A stretch of DNA of 64,000 nucleotides from RUG420 sp045642465 (GCA_045642465.1 JAZUIY010000017.1:1-64000); one strand, 5' to 3'. Positions 51,431 through 61,370 are shown, numbered from the stretch's first letter. Numbers and translations: made by a program. Notes: generated from the letters alone by a model not told the origin.

Positions 51431-53341
51431 ATGATTTTAAACCTCAGTAATCTGAAAAAGTCCTTCGGGGACCGCCTCTTGTTTGAAGGGGCCAATCTTT
51501 CCGTGGAAAAGGGAGACATTATAGGCCTCATTGGAGCCAATGGGGTAGGGAAAACCACCCTGTTCCGGATCATCACCGGGCAGGAAAGTGCAGACGAAGG
51601 CCTGGTTGCCATTTCACCGGTATTAACGGTAGGTTACCTGGAACAACATGTCTGCGCTGATTCAGACAAAACTACCTATGAAGAAACCTTAACGGTATTT
51701 GAGCCGTTGAAAAAAATAGAGGCCCGCTTGGAAGAACTCCACCGGGCTTTGGAAGAAAAGTCGGACCCAGATTTAATTCTGGAACAGGAAACGCTGCTGG
51801 AACAGTATAAGGCAAAAGACGGGCTGACCTATTTGAATCTGACCCGTTCCGTATTGACCGGACTGGGCTTTACGGAAGAGGAACAGGAACTTCCTGTAAA
51901 AAGCCTCTCTGGGGGTCAGAAATCCAAGATAGGTCTGGCTAAGTTACTTCTCCAAAAGCCCGACTTAATGCTCCTAGACGAACCGACAAACCACTTGGAC
52001 ATCCGTTCCGTGGACTGGCTGGAAAAATTCATCCTAGGCAGTCACATTACCACTATTATTATTTCCCATGACCGTTACTTCCTGGACAAGGTCTGTAACA
52101 AAATGGCGGAAATTACCACCCACAAGGTGTACGTCACCGACGGCAATTATTCCAGGCATATGGAATTAAAGGCGGAGCGTGACCTGTCGGAGGAACGCCA
52201 TTACAAGAACGTCATGGATGAAGTGCACCGGCTGGAGGGCGTCATTGAACAACAGCGCCGCTGGAACCGGGAAAAGAATATCAAAACTGCCGAAAGTAAA
52301 CAAAAGCAGATTGACCGCATGACGGCCGGGCTGGAAAAGCCGGAACAGGAAAACTTTGACTTTTCCTTTGCCTTCCGGGCTGCCACCGTCAGCGGAGATG
52401 ACGTGCTGGAACTCCATGACGTTTCCATGGCGTTCCCGGATAAACTGCTTTATGAGAATGTGTCCTTTGAGGTAAAACGGGGAGAACACATTTTTATAGT
52501 GGGAGAAAACGGCATTGGCAAAACCACTTTAATCAAACAGATTATGCGAAAGGGCCGGGGCGTGAAGTTCGGCGTCGGTGTTACCGTAGGATACTTTGAT
52601 CAGCACCAGTTGAACTTGAGCCCACGGAAAACTGCCTTTGAGGAAATCCACGATGCCTACCCGCGCATGACCAATACGGAGGTGCGGTCCGCTTTGGCCA
52701 TTTTCGGCTTTAAGCAGGACAAGGTGTTTGAAGAAATCAGTACCCTTTCCGGTGGAGAGCGGGCCAAAATTTCTCTTTGCAAGCTGATGCTTCAGCAGTG
52801 CAACCTGCTGATTTTAGACGAACCGACCAACCACTTAGATATCTATTCCATGGCCGCCCTGGAAGAGGCCCTAAAAGCCTACGATGGCACCTTGCTCATC
52901 ATTAGCCACGACCGTTATTTCATCAATCAGTTGGCAGACAAAATTGTCTACTTAGAGCCGACGGATACCGAAGTATACGTAGGCGACTTTGACCGTTTCT
53001 TAGAAGAGCGGGAACGCCGGGAATCCGGTGTCTCCTCGGTAGAAGAAAAGCCGAAAAAGGAAATGGGCACCGGCGGAAAAAGCTATCTGGAGCAAAAGAA
53101 GCTCCGCTCCGAACGAACCAAAGCCAAAACGGCACTGAAGAATAAAGAACGGGAAATTGAAGATCTGGAACAGCTGGTTGAGCAACTGACAGAGGCCTTA
53201 GATGACGACGCCATTGCCACTGACTTTTCCAAAATTACAGAACTATCGGAACAGCTGGCAGATGCCAACGGGAAACTGGAGGAGGCCATGGCCACCTGGG
53301 AATCCCTGGCAGAAACCGTAAGTTCCTTTGAAGAGGAATAG
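51431..53341 (+). CDS. ABC-F family ATPase
   Basis: ABC-F proteins bind the ribosomal E site and relieve stalling; some protect against antibiotics. The 636-residue protein has two nucleotide-binding domains: Walker A IGANGVGKTTL and VGENGIGKTTL, signatures SLSGGQKSK and TLSGGERAK, Walker B LLDEPTNHLD twice. A charged linker (about 245-310) joins them and a coiled coil (about 555-630) ends the protein, as in Uup-type members. No membrane domain is present. The specific subgroup is not certain. Confidence 0.92.
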   Translation: MILNLSNLKKSFGDRLLFEGANLSVEKGDIIGLIGANGVGKTTLFRIITGQESADEGLVAISPVLTVGYLEQHVCADSDKTTYEETLTVFEPLKKIEARLEELHRALEEKSDPDLILEQETLLEQYKAKDGLTYLNLTRSVLTGLGFTEEEQELPVKSLSGGQKSKIGLAKLLLQKPDLMLLDEPTNHLDIRSVDWLEKFILGSHITTIIISHDRYFLDKVCNKMAEITTHKVYVTDGNYSRHMELKAERDLSEERHYKNVMDEVHRLEGVIEQQRRWNREKNIKTAESKQKQIDRMTAGLEKPEQENFDFSFAFRAATVSGDDVLELHDVSMAFPDKLLYENVSFEVKRGEHIFIVGENGIGKTTLIKQIMRKGRGVKFGVGVTVGYFDQHQLNLSPRKTAFEEIHDAYPRMTNTEVRSALAIFGFKQDKVFEEISTLSGGERAKISLCKLMLQQCNLLILDEPTNHLDIYSMAALEEALKAYDGTLLIISHDRYFINQLADKIVYLEPTDTEVYVGDFDRFLEERERRESGVSSVEEKPKKEMGTGGKSYLEQKKLRSERTKAKTALKNKEREIEDLEQLVEQLTEALDDDAIATDFSKITELSEQLADANGKLEEAMATWESLAETVSSFEEE

Positions 53342-53352
53342 GGGGAAACCAT

Positions 53353-55032
53353 ATGTTTAAACTGCAGGCAGCCTTTATTTGTGACGGCCATAAGCACGCC
53401 ACCACCGAATTTGACAATCCATATTTCACTGTGGATTATAGCGATGCATTTAACCACATTACTGCGAAGCTTTTGGTCAAAAAGGATATTACTTTTGAAT
53501 CCTTTTCTTTAGACGAAAAGCACGCCTTTGATAAGAATGATATCTTCTTTGCCAACGGATATCAGTCCTGGTCCACTTCTGTGGAACGGACCAAAGATGA
53601 AACAGCAGAAGGATACATTAAGCTGGCAGACTACATTAGCCTGGGCCAGTATTGTGCCTCTACCTTTGCAGATTACAACTTCACCAACTATTGGGAAAAG
53701 GGCGTATTCCATTCTGCCACCTTTACTTACCTTCGGAAAAAGGGTGGCAAGGACATTACCCTTTATGGTTCCAAGTCCGAACGCCAGGGCTTTACCTTCT
53801 TTGAAGTGGACATGCAAAAGGGCCGCTTCTCCATTACGAAAGATGTAGAAGGCTTACAGTTAAAGGCAGGCCAGGAATATGACCTGGTAGATGTCACAGT
53901 CATTAACGACAGCTATGACAACGCCTTTGACCAGTACTTCTTTAAGTTCTGCGGATTTAAGAAGCCAAAAATTGACCGCCTTGCCGGTTACACTTCCTGG
54001 TATAACTATTTCCGCAATATAGATGAAAAGATTATTCTCCGTGACCTGGATGGCTTGGACATTGTAAAAGACCAGGCAGAAATCTTCCAGATTGATGATG
54101 GTTATTCTAAGGTAGGGGACTGGACCAGCCCAGATAAAGAAAAGTTCCCGAATGGACTGAAGGCAATTGTAGAAAAGGTTCATGCCAAAGGATATAAGGC
54201 CGGCTTGTGGTTGGCACCGCTGAATGTGCAGATGAGTTCCGACCTGTTCAAAGCCCACAGAGACTGGCTGATTCCATCTCCGAAATATGGCCCGAAGCTG
54301 CCGGAACTGGGGCTCATTAACTGGGGCCCAACCTTTGTTCTGGATATTGAAAAGCCGGAAGTCAGAGGCCACTTAAAGAATGTCTTCAACACCGTTCTGA
54401 ACGAATGGGGCTTTGACATGGTAAAACTGGACTTCCTCTATACTGCCTGCATGTTCCCACGGAACGGGAAGACCCGCGGCCAGTTGATGTGCGAAGCAGT
54501 AGACCTGCTCCGGGAATGCTGCGGTGACAAGATTGTTTTGGGCTGCGGCTGTCCTCTGGGCGCCTGCATGGGTATTTTTGATGCCTGCCGCATTGGCTGT
54601 GACGTCAACCCGGTATTTGCAGGGGATCTCTTCAACAAGCTGAAGCTGAACAACGAACTGCCATGCACCAGAAACACCATGATGGACACGGTATTCCGCA
54701 GAGGCTTAAACGGTCGTGCATTTTTAAATGACCCAGATGTATTCTTCCTGCGGGACTTCAATTTGGACTTTACCATGGAACAGAAACTGGACTTGGCGAA
54801 AGTCAACGACATGTGCGGTTCCATCATCTTTATGTCCGATGACGCCGGTCAGTATGACGACAAGGCCAAGAAGTACTTAAAGAATGTGTTCTCCAAGAAG
54901 GACTACAAGGTAGAATTGGCAGAGTTTGTAGATGCCGATACCTTGAAAATTAAGTACACCGAAAACGGCAAAAAGAAAACCTTGCAGTTTAATTTAAATG
55001 ACGGTAAGGGAAACGTAACCGAAAACTTCTAA
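53353..55032 (+). CDS. Alpha-galactosidase-like glycoside hydrolase (GH36)
   Basis: The 559-residue protein has no signal peptide and so acts on imported sugars. It shows the clan GH-D barrel: QIDDGYSKVGDW, GLWLAPL, the nucleophile Asp in DMVKLDFLY and the acid/base Asp in RIGCDVNP. It is shorter than the 700-residue GH36 enzymes of raffinose metabolism because the N-terminal beta domain is small. The preferred substrate is probably an alpha-galactoside. It follows the ABC-F gene by eleven bases. Confidence 0.85.
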   Translation: MFKLQAAFICDGHKHATTEFDNPYFTVDYSDAFNHITAKLLVKKDITFESFSLDEKHAFDKNDIFFANGYQSWSTSVERTKDETAEGYIKLADYISLGQYCASTFADYNFTNYWEKGVFHSATFTYLRKKGGKDITLYGSKSERQGFTFFEVDMQKGRFSITKDVEGLQLKAGQEYDLVDVTVINDSYDNAFDQYFFKFCGFKKPKIDRLAGYTSWYNYFRNIDEKIILRDLDGLDIVKDQAEIFQIDDGYSKVGDWTSPDKEKFPNGLKAIVEKVHAKGYKAGLWLAPLNVQMSSDLFKAHRDWLIPSPKYGPKLPELGLINWGPTFVLDIEKPEVRGHLKNVFNTVLNEWGFDMVKLDFLYTACMFPRNGKTRGQLMCEAVDLLRECCGDKIVLGCGCPLGACMGIFDACRIGCDVNPVFAGDLFNKLKLNNELPCTRNTMMDTVFRRGLNGRAFLNDPDVFFLRDFNLDFTMEQKLDLAKVNDMCGSIIFMSDDAGQYDDKAKKYLKNVFSKKDYKVELAEFVDADTLKIKYTENGKKKTLQFNLNDGKGNVTENF

Positions 55033-55044
55033 TAGAAAAAGAAA

Positions 55045-55074
55045 AAGACCTGAGCAAAAGCTCAGGTCTTTTGG
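55045..55074. terminator. Terminator between GH36 and nfnB
   Basis: AAGACCTGAG (55045-55054) pairs with CTCAGGTCTT (55061-55070), followed by TTGG. A-rich sequence upstream lets it act on the convergent nfn operon. Confidence 0.85.
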
Positions 55075-55085
55075 TTTATTAAGAT

Positions 55086-56471
55086 TTATTTGTTCTTAAT
55101 ATATTCATCCATTGCAGCAGCAGCGGTCTTGCCGGCGCCCATTGCAAGGATAACGGTAGCTGCACCGGTAACTGCGTCACCGCCTGCATATACGCCTTCA
55201 CGAGTGGTCAAACCATCTTCGTTGGCAATGAGGCAGCCCCACTTGTTGGTGTCCAGACCAGGAGTGGTGGAACGGATCAGTGGGTTTGGAGAAGTACCGA
55301 TGGACATAACAACAGCATCAACATCCAGAATGAATTCGGAATCTGGAATAGCTACCGGACGACGACGGCCGGAGTCATCAGGTTCACCGAGTTCCATTTC
55401 GATGCACTTCATGCCGGTTACCCAGCCATTTTCGTTGCCGACAATTTCAACTGGGTTGTTGAGCAGCTTGAAGATGATGCCTTCTTCCTTAGCGTGATGA
55501 ACTTCTTCAGCACGGGCAGGGAGTTCTTCTTCGGAACGTCTGTAAACGATGTAAACTTCGTCAGCACCAAGACGCTTAGCGGTACGAGCTGCGTCCATTG
55601 CTACGTTACCACCACCAACGATAGCAACTTTCTTGTCGTGGGTGATAGGAGTGTCATAACCTTCCTTGTAAGCCTTCATGAAGTTTACACGGGTGAGGTA
55701 TTCGTTTGCAGAGTAAACGCCGTTGAGGGATTCGCCAGGAATACCAAGGAAGCTTGGAAGACCAGCACCGGAACCTACGAATACAGCTTCATAGCCCTGT
55801 TCGAAGAGTTCGTCGATGGTTTCGCACTTACCGATAACGGCATTGGTGATGATGTTAACACCGAGAGCCTTAAGGCCTTCGATTTCCTTCTTTACGATAG
55901 CCTTTGGAAGACGGAATTCAGGAATACCATAGAGCAGTACACCGCCGGCTTCGTGGAATGCTTCGTAAATGGTAACTTCGTAACCAAGCTTAGCAAGGTC
56001 GCCTGCGCAGGTCAGACCGGAAGGACCGGAACCAACGACAGCAACTTTGTGTCCGTTTGGCTTGATGTCATAAACTTCTGGCTTGCCGTTTTCACGGGCC
56101 CAGTCAGCAGCGAAGCGTTCCAGACGACCGATAGCAACCGGTTCACCCTTGATACCGCGTACGCACTTGCCTTCACACTGGGATTCCTGTGGGCAAACAC
56201 GACCGCAAACTGCAGGAAGTGCAGAGGTGGTCTTAATGATATCGTTAGCTTCCTGGAAGTCGCCGTTAACGATAGCCTGAATGAAGTCAGGAATCTGTAC
56301 GTTTACAGGACAACCGGAAATACATGGCTTGTTTTTGCAGTTGAGGCAACGCTGTGCTTCTTCCTGTGCCATTTCAGCAGTGTAACCAAGAGATACTTCT
56401 AAGAAGTTCTTGTTTCTTACGTTAGGATCCTGCTCTGGAATGGCAACCTTAGTCAGAGACATGTTTGGCAT
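55086..56471 (-). CDS. nfnB: NADH-dependent ferredoxin:NADP oxidoreductase, large subunit NfnB (glutamate synthase small-subunit like)
   Basis: NfnB carries the bifurcating FAD and two 4Fe-4S clusters; with NfnA it makes NADPH from NADH and reduced ferredoxin. The 461-residue protein has cysteine clusters RCLNCKNKPCISGCPV and CGRVCPQESQCEGKC, the FAD motif VAVVGSGPSGLTCAGDLAKL, and the NADP motif VAIVGGGNVAMDAARTAKRL. Alone this could be a GltD-like glutamate synthase subunit; the partner nfnA, overlapping by one base (TAATG), makes Nfn the better call. Confidence 0.9.
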   Translation of the reverse strand: MPNMSLTKVAIPEQDPNVRNKNFLEVSLGYTAEMAQEEAQRCLNCKNKPCISGCPVNVQIPDFIQAIVNGDFQEANDIIKTTSALPAVCGRVCPQESQCEGKCVRGIKGEPVAIGRLERFAADWARENGKPEVYDIKPNGHKVAVVGSGPSGLTCAGDLAKLGYEVTIYEAFHEAGGVLLYGIPEFRLPKAIVKKEIEGLKALGVNIITNAVIGKCETIDELFEQGYEAVFVGSGAGLPSFLGIPGESLNGVYSANEYLTRVNFMKAYKEGYDTPITHDKKVAIVGGGNVAMDAARTAKRLGADEVYIVYRRSEEELPARAEEVHHAKEEGIIFKLLNNPVEIVGNENGWVTGMKCIEMELGEPDDSGRRRPVAIPDSEFILDVDAVVMSIGTSPNPLIRSTTPGLDTNKWGCLIANEDGLTTREGVYAGGDAVTGAATVILAMGAGKTAAAAMDEYIKNK

Positions 56472-57316
56472 TATTCAGCAACTCCTTTTCTCATAAGATT
56501 ACAATATTCTTCTCTATCCTTGTCCTGCTTTTCTTTAAAGATAACAGCACGACGCATAGCTTCATCAAAGTCTACTTTGAAACCGTCAAAGTCCGGACCG
56601 TCTACGCAAGCGAATTTAACTTCACCGTCAACGGTAAGGCGGCAGCCGCCGCACATGCCGGTACCGTCAATCATAACCGGGTTCATGGATACGATAGTAC
56701 GAATATCGTATTCTTTGGTGAGCTGAGCTACGAATTTCATCATGATCAGCGGACCAATAGCAATAACGCAGTCATAATTTGCACCAGCTTCAATCTGACG
56801 CTTCAGGATGTCGGTTACGAGGGCCTTTTCGCCATAAGAACCGTCATCGGTGCAGAGATAAAGGTTGTCACAAACAGCCTTCATTTCGTCTTCAAGGATA
56901 ACCAAATCCTTGTTACGGAAACCAGTGATCAGGTCACACTGGATGCCAAGTTCATGAAGAGCCTTAGCCTGTGGGTAAGCAATTGCGCAACCTACGCCAC
57001 CGCCGATAACAGCAACTTTCTTCATGCCGTCAAATTCGGAAGCAATACCGAGTGGGCCAACGAAGTCCATAATGAAGTCGCCTTCATTCAGGTCACCCAA
57101 CTTCCAGGTGGATTTACCAACCTTCTGGAAGATAATGGTGATGGTTCCCTTTTCACGATCGTAATCAGCAACGGTCAGAGGAATACGCTCACCGGTTTCA
57201 TCAATTCGAAGAATGATGAACTGGCCGGCCTTAGCCTTTTTGGCTACCAGAGGAGCGTCAACTTCCATTAAGCAGACGGTTGGATTAAGATCTCTTTTTG
57301 TAACAATTTTGTACAA
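56471..57316 (-). CDS. nfnA: NADH-dependent ferredoxin:NADP oxidoreductase, small subunit NfnA
   Basis: The 281-residue flavoprotein of the PyrK/ferredoxin-NADP reductase fold has the FAD site (GQFIILRIDETGERIPLTVA), the NAD site (VAVIGGGVGCAIAYPQAKAL) and a 2Fe-2S cluster motif (GMCGGCRLTVDGEVKFAC). It begins the two-gene nfn operon and ends in a one-base overlap with nfnB. The start is the ATG-like first codon MYKIVTKRDLNPTVCLMEV behind GAGAGGA. Confidence 0.92.
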   Translation of the reverse strand: MYKIVTKRDLNPTVCLMEVDAPLVAKKAKAGQFIILRIDETGERIPLTVADYDREKGTITIIFQKVGKSTWKLGDLNEGDFIMDFVGPLGIASEFDGMKKVAVIGGGVGCAIAYPQAKALHELGIQCDLITGFRNKDLVILEDEMKAVCDNLYLCTDDGSYGEKALVTDILKRQIEAGANYDCVIAIGPLIMMKFVAQLTKEYDIRTIVSMNPVMIDGTGMCGGCRLTVDGEVKFACVDGPDFDGFKVDFDEAMRRAVIFKEKQDKDREEYCNLMRKGVAE

Positions 57317-57369
57317 AGAAATCAGTCCTCTCTTTAGATGTATGTTTCAAAAAATTCTTTTGCCAAACA

Positions 57370-57378
57370 ATTATATCA
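57370..57378 (-). promoter_or_regulatory. Extended -10 promoter of nfnAB
   Basis: On the minus strand TGA precedes TATAAT (57375-57370), about 55 bases upstream of nfnA in an AT-rich gap. No good -35 box. No Rex operator was recognised. Confidence 0.45.
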
Positions 57379-57430
57379 TATAGGAAAACCTAGGTATAGT
57401 TTTAATAATATTTTGTCAATGTCAAAAAAA

Positions 57431-58411
57431 TTATCCCAAATTTTCTTTTAAAAATGCCAAAACAGTTTGACACCAAAGTTCCGGTTCTTCTTCTACAGGG
57501 CTATGGGCAGATTCTTCAAACCAAACCCACTTTTTCACCGGTGCTTTGAGCTGGTTAAACCACGGTTCTGCCAATTCAAACGGGGTGTTATAGTCGTGAC
57601 GTCCAATGGTGAGGAGAACCGGCATCTTCAGTTCCGGAATTTCCTTCATAAAGTCATGGGCAACCACCTGTGGCCAAAGGAAGGAAGACAGATAAAATCC
57701 GCCAATGGCATACTGTGGCAGCTGATACCATTCGTATCCGTCGTTCTTCATGAATGGCTTTACGACAGAAGTAAAGTAACCGCTGCGGTCATTCCAGTGG
57801 GCTCCGCCGTATTTGGACAGGGCACTGCGCTGTTTGCCCATGGCCAAAGAGGTTGGATAAAGACCGTTTTCCGGTTTACACTTTTCCAACTTTGCTACTA
57901 CGTCATCGTCTCCGGCTTTCTTTGCTTCGTCGTAAGCAAACTGCCAGGAAATGGCTTCGTTTCCACAGCCTTCTACAAACTGGCCCTGTGCCAGGTAACA
58001 GCGGATGAGTTCCGGATACTTCTGACAAACCAAGCTGCCCAAAACCGTACCCCAGGAACGGCCAAAGAGAATAATCTGCTCTTGGTCAAATTCCTTGAGC
58101 AGGAACAAAATGAGCTGGTGCGCGTCCTCAATGTAGTCCTCAATGCACAGCTTGCGGTCTAAGAAAATACGAGGGGAGAAGGACTTCCCGGCACCTCGCT
58201 GGTCCCAAACCACCATGGTGTAGCCGGCATTTACCAAATTTTTTGCCTGCTGTTCAATGGCGATGTAGCGGTCACAAGCCCCCGGGCCGCCATGGACGAA
58301 TAAGATAATTGGATTCTTCTTGTCGTCGGTCATGACCCGGAAATTCTGTTTGTATCCATTGAGTTTTACGTTATATTCCTTGTCAAAACGGAAGTGATTT
58401 TTCTTTTTCAT
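57431..58411 (-). CDS. Alpha/beta hydrolase, proline iminopeptidase-like (S33)
   Basis: The 326-residue cytosolic protein has the HGGPGACDR oxyanion-hole motif near residue 40, the nucleophile elbow FGRSWGTVLG, an Asp in TIGRHDYNTPFE and a His in EESAHSPVEEEP near the C-terminus. These match the S33 aminopeptidase family, which removes N-terminal residues, but relatives also act as esterases. A lid domain lies between about residues 140 and 230. It is 12 bases after the cyclodeaminase gene. Confidence 0.87.
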   Translation of the reverse strand: MKKKNHFRFDKEYNVKLNGYKQNFRVMTDDKKNPIILFVHGGPGACDRYIAIEQQAKNLVNAGYTMVVWDQRGAGKSFSPRIFLDRKLCIEDYIEDAHQLILFLLKEFDQEQIILFGRSWGTVLGSLVCQKYPELIRCYLAQGQFVEGCGNEAISWQFAYDEAKKAGDDDVVAKLEKCKPENGLYPTSLAMGKQRSALSKYGGAHWNDRSGYFTSVVKPFMKNDGYEWYQLPQYAIGGFYLSSFLWPQVVAHDFMKEIPELKMPVLLTIGRHDYNTPFELAEPWFNQLKAPVKKWVWFEESAHSPVEEEPELWCQTVLAFLKENLG

Positions 58412-58423
58412 AAAGACGCCTTC

Positions 58424-59035
58424 TTATAAGTTTTCTTCTACAAAAGCATAGACATTGGCTGCCAGTTTTGGGCCTTTTTCCAACAGTGGGAAAAGGTCCT
58501 TTTTCAGAGCCTCACAGTAGGCTTCGTCCGTAATGGAATTCAAGTTGATTTTCACGTTGAGCCAGCCCATCTGTAAGGCAGCACTAAGGCACAAAACGCC
58601 ACAGCCTACGTCAGACAGTACCAGAGAGGAACTCTTTTCTTTCAATTCGTCAATGAGCAGGATGGCTTCATAGGACTGCTTCATAATGTCAATGGGTGCC
58701 TGAATGGCCACTTTCAAAGCAGCTTGCATTTTTTCGTCCTTTTCCGGCCCGGCGGGCAGGGCGTAACAGGCGGCAAGGGGCGCAAAGTTGTCGGCATCCT
58801 GTTCTGCCAAGTGCCGGAGATTTTCCATTAAGGCCTTGAGCAGGGGCAGCATGCGCTGGATATCCTCTTCAAATTCGGCATATTTCTTTTTTCCGGCGGT
58901 CAGGTTGCAAACCATACCGCCAAGCCCTGCTCCCAAGGAACCGACAACAGCAGCCACGCCGCCACCACCCGGAACCGGAGCCTTGGAAAAAGTATCTTCT
59001 ACGAATTGAGAAACAGAAGTTGCGTTCAAATCCAT
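58424..59035 (-). CDS. fchA: Cyclodeaminase/cyclohydrolase family protein (FTCD C-terminal-like)
   Basis: ATG at 59035 (MDLNATSVSQFVEDTF), behind AGAGGAG, gives 203 residues; the longer open frame has no ribosome site. APVPGGGGVAAVVGSLGAGL and MVCNLTAGKKKY define the helical family of formiminotetrahydrofolate cyclodeaminase and methenyltetrahydrofolate cyclohydrolase (FchA). Either folate reaction is possible. No histidine or purine degradation genes flank it. Confidence 0.88.
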   Translation of the reverse strand: MDLNATSVSQFVEDTFSKAPVPGGGGVAAVVGSLGAGLGGMVCNLTAGKKKYAEFEEDIQRMLPLLKALMENLRHLAEQDADNFAPLAACYALPAGPEKDEKMQAALKVAIQAPIDIMKQSYEAILLIDELKEKSSSLVLSDVGCGVLCLSAALQMGWLNVKINLNSITDEAYCEALKKDLFPLLEKGPKLAANVYAFVEENL

Positions 59036-59148
59036 ATGGGTTCTCCTCTCTAGAAATATCACTTCCATTATAGGAATTTTGCCCATTGTATTCAACTTGT
59101 GATGTCCGTACAATGAAAAAGAGAAAAGAAAAGGAAAGGAAGTTTTTT

Positions 59149-60486
59149 ATGGAGAAAAAACGTTCCGGATTTTCCTTCTGGCTACTGATCTGGGGCCTGG
59201 GTTTGGCCGGCCAGATCTGTTGGAACATGGAAAATCAATGGTTTAACACTTTCGTTTATTCCAAAATAGGCAAAGACCCTTCCATTATTACCGGCATGCT
59301 GATTTGCTCCGCACTGGCCACCACGTTCTCTACCTTCTTCTTCGGAACCTGGGCAGACCGTACCGGTAAGCGCCGTATGTTTATTGGCATGGGTTATATT
59401 CTCTGGGGTGTCTTCACCATCTGCTTTGGTCTGACCCAGTACCTGAACCAAGAGTTCTACCTCTTAGTCGGTGTGCTGGTCGTTCTTGCCGACACCATCA
59501 TGAGTTTCTTCGGCTCCATGGGGAACGACGCCGGTTACAACGCCTGGTGTAACGACAACATGAACGACAAGAACCGTGGCGGCATTGGTGCGTGCCTGGC
59601 TACGCAGCCGGTTTTGGGTACCATGTTAGGTACCGTTGTCGGCGGCTTGCTGGTTGGTTCTGATGACAACTACATGCGCCTCTTTATTGTCATGGGCGTC
59701 TTTGTCATTCTCTTCGGTATTTTAACCTTCCTTTTCATGGGTAAACAGGATGACGTAACCCCACATAAAGACGGCAGTTACTGGCATCAGTTTGCTTCGG
59801 TATTCAACTTCAAAGCCTTCTTTAAAATGAAGGAACTGGTTTTGGTTCACGTAGCCATCTGCGTATTCTTCATTGGCTTTAACGTATACTTTGCCTACAT
59901 GGGCAACTATCTCATTCACTACCTGGGTTACACTGCCGACCAAATCGGTATTATTGAAGCAGTGCCACTGGGCCTCTCCATGCTCATTGCTATCCCGGTA
60001 GGAAAGATGGTCAACAAAAACCTGCATCCGTTTATTGTTTTGGCAGCCACAGTCATTAACTTTTTGGGCTGCATGTTTGTTTACCCAATTCAGGCAGATT
60101 CCATTGATACCAGCGCCATTTTCAACCCACGGGTTTGGATTGGCATTTTCATTGTAGGCGTTGGCTACATTGCCTTCCTGCAGACCGTGAAGGTTTGGGC
60201 AAAACAGCTTTATCCAAAGGATTCCCGAGGCCAGTTTGAAGGCATCTGGATTCTCTTCTTTGTGCTGCTGCCAATGATTGGCGGTTCCCTCATTGGGGAA
60301 GCGGTGGTAAAGACCAGCGGCGTTCAGTTCTTAGACGAAGTCTCCGGACAAATGCAGTACATTCCAAACGGCTCCATCTTCTTGGTAGGCGGCCTGCTGT
60401 GCCTCCTGAGCCTCATTCCAATGGCCCTGACCATTAAGCCGTTTAAAGCACGTCTTGCCGAACAAAAAATAGAATCAGCAGAATAA
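59149..60486 (+). CDS. MFS transporter
   Basis: ATG at 59149 follows AAGGA by eight bases and gives 445 residues with about twelve membrane helices. The loop between helices 2 and 3 has GTWADRTGKRRMF, the conserved MFS motif. The sequence WNMENQWFNTFVYSKIGKDP at the first loop resembles carriers annotated for glycosides or related sugars, but the substrate cannot be told. It is divergent from the fchA operon and ends at a strong terminator. Confidence 0.85.
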   Translation: MEKKRSGFSFWLLIWGLGLAGQICWNMENQWFNTFVYSKIGKDPSIITGMLICSALATTFSTFFFGTWADRTGKRRMFIGMGYILWGVFTICFGLTQYLNQEFYLLVGVLVVLADTIMSFFGSMGNDAGYNAWCNDNMNDKNRGGIGACLATQPVLGTMLGTVVGGLLVGSDDNYMRLFIVMGVFVILFGILTFLFMGKQDDVTPHKDGSYWHQFASVFNFKAFFKMKELVLVHVAICVFFIGFNVYFAYMGNYLIHYLGYTADQIGIIEAVPLGLSMLIAIPVGKMVNKNLHPFIVLAATVINFLGCMFVYPIQADSIDTSAIFNPRVWIGIFIVGVGYIAFLQTVKVWAKQLYPKDSRGQFEGIWILFFVLLPMIGGSLIGEAVVKTSGVQFLDEVSGQMQYIPNGSIFLVGGLLCLLSLIPMALTIKPFKARLAEQKIESAE

Positions 60487-60490
60487 AAAA

Positions 60491-60516
60491 AGCCCCGAAA
60501 AATTCGGGGCTTTTTT
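60491..60516. terminator. Bidirectional terminator, MFS gene and tRNA-Thr
   Basis: AGCCCCGAA (60491-60499) pairs with TTCGGGGCT (60503-60511), flanked by A7 and T6 tracts. The T tract touches the 3' end of the minus-strand tRNA. Confidence 0.92.
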
Positions 60517-60591
60517 GGAGCTGAAGATGGGACTTGAACCCACGACCTATTGATTACGAATCAATTGCGCTACCAACTACGCTACTTCAGC
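60516..60591 (-). tRNA. tRNA-Thr (anticodon CGT)
   Basis: The 76-base minus-strand cloverleaf has acceptor GCTGAAG/CTTCAGC, D-arm TAGCGTAGTTGGTAGCG, anticodon arm ATTGA-TTCGTAA-TCAAT with anticodon CGT (plus-strand 60556-60558), T-arm with GGGTTCAAGTCCC, discriminator T and encoded CCA. It reads ACG codons. Confidence 0.96.
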
Positions 60592-60707
60592 AAAGGCAAC
60601 GCCTATTATACAATTAATTTCAGCCGGTGTATATAGCATTTTTTGGCGGGCTATGGTATCATGAATTGACATAAAAAACCAGTAATCTTACTGGGAGGAG
60701 TACAATT

Positions 60708-61364
60708 ATGAAAATGAAAAAGTACGTTTCTTTGGTGCTTGCTGCATTCATGATGTTGCTTTGCCTCACAGCTTGCGGCGGTGTACCAAGTGAATTTAAA
60801 GGACATTTAATGGCTCGTTATATTGAGCAGATTCAGGACGGTTCTTATACCTATGAATCTTCCCGTTTGAACGACAAGTCCGACGCCAAAACCACGTTCT
60901 GTAAAGTGGATGACGACAAGGTTATGGTTACCATTGCACAGGGTGACAGCACCGCTTGTCTCATGAAGAACGGAGACAACTACTACGTCATCTCTCCTGC
61001 ACAGTTTGCTTATACCGATGCAACCGGTGCAACCAAGAAGCAGATTGTAGCTTACACCACCAGCCTTTCCATTGAAAACTGGGTTGGCGGTGCCTTCGTA
61101 GAAGAGGGTACTGAAAAGGTGAAGGGTACTGCATATCAGTACGAAGATTACTACATCGCCTCTACCCAAAAGCGTACCCGTTACTTCTTTGATGAAGATG
61201 ATAATTTAGTAATGGTTGGCGTAGTAAACTCCAAGGGAAAGGTAGACGAATACCTGACCATGAATATTTATTCCGCTAGCGAATCTGCATTCAACCAGCT
61301 GAACAGTTATCATTATTATGATAAGAACGGCAACTTAGTTACCACAACTACAGCTGCAAAGTAA
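60708..61364 (+). CDS. Small lipoprotein of unknown function
   Basis: The 218-residue protein has a lipoprotein signal peptide with a clear lipobox (CLTAC, Cys near residue 24). The mature part is mixed alpha/beta with regular beta-strand repeats (YTYESSRLNDKSDAKTTFC, DDKVMVTIAQGDSTACLM, YYIASTQKRTRYFFDEDDNL), recalling outer-surface proteins of the LolA/LppX-like fold, but I do not recognise the family. Two Cys pairs could form a disulfide. GGGAGGAG precedes ATG; a terminator follows, so it is monocistronic. Confidence 0.75.
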   Translation: MKMKKYVSLVLAAFMMLLCLTACGGVPSEFKGHLMARYIEQIQDGSYTYESSRLNDKSDAKTTFCKVDDDKVMVTIAQGDSTACLMKNGDNYYVISPAQFAYTDATGATKKQIVAYTTSLSIENWVGGAFVEEGTEKVKGTAYQYEDYYIASTQKRTRYFFDEDDNLVMVGVVNSKGKVDEYLTMNIYSASESAFNQLNSYHYYDKNGNLVTTTTAAK

Positions 61365-61370
61365 AGTACC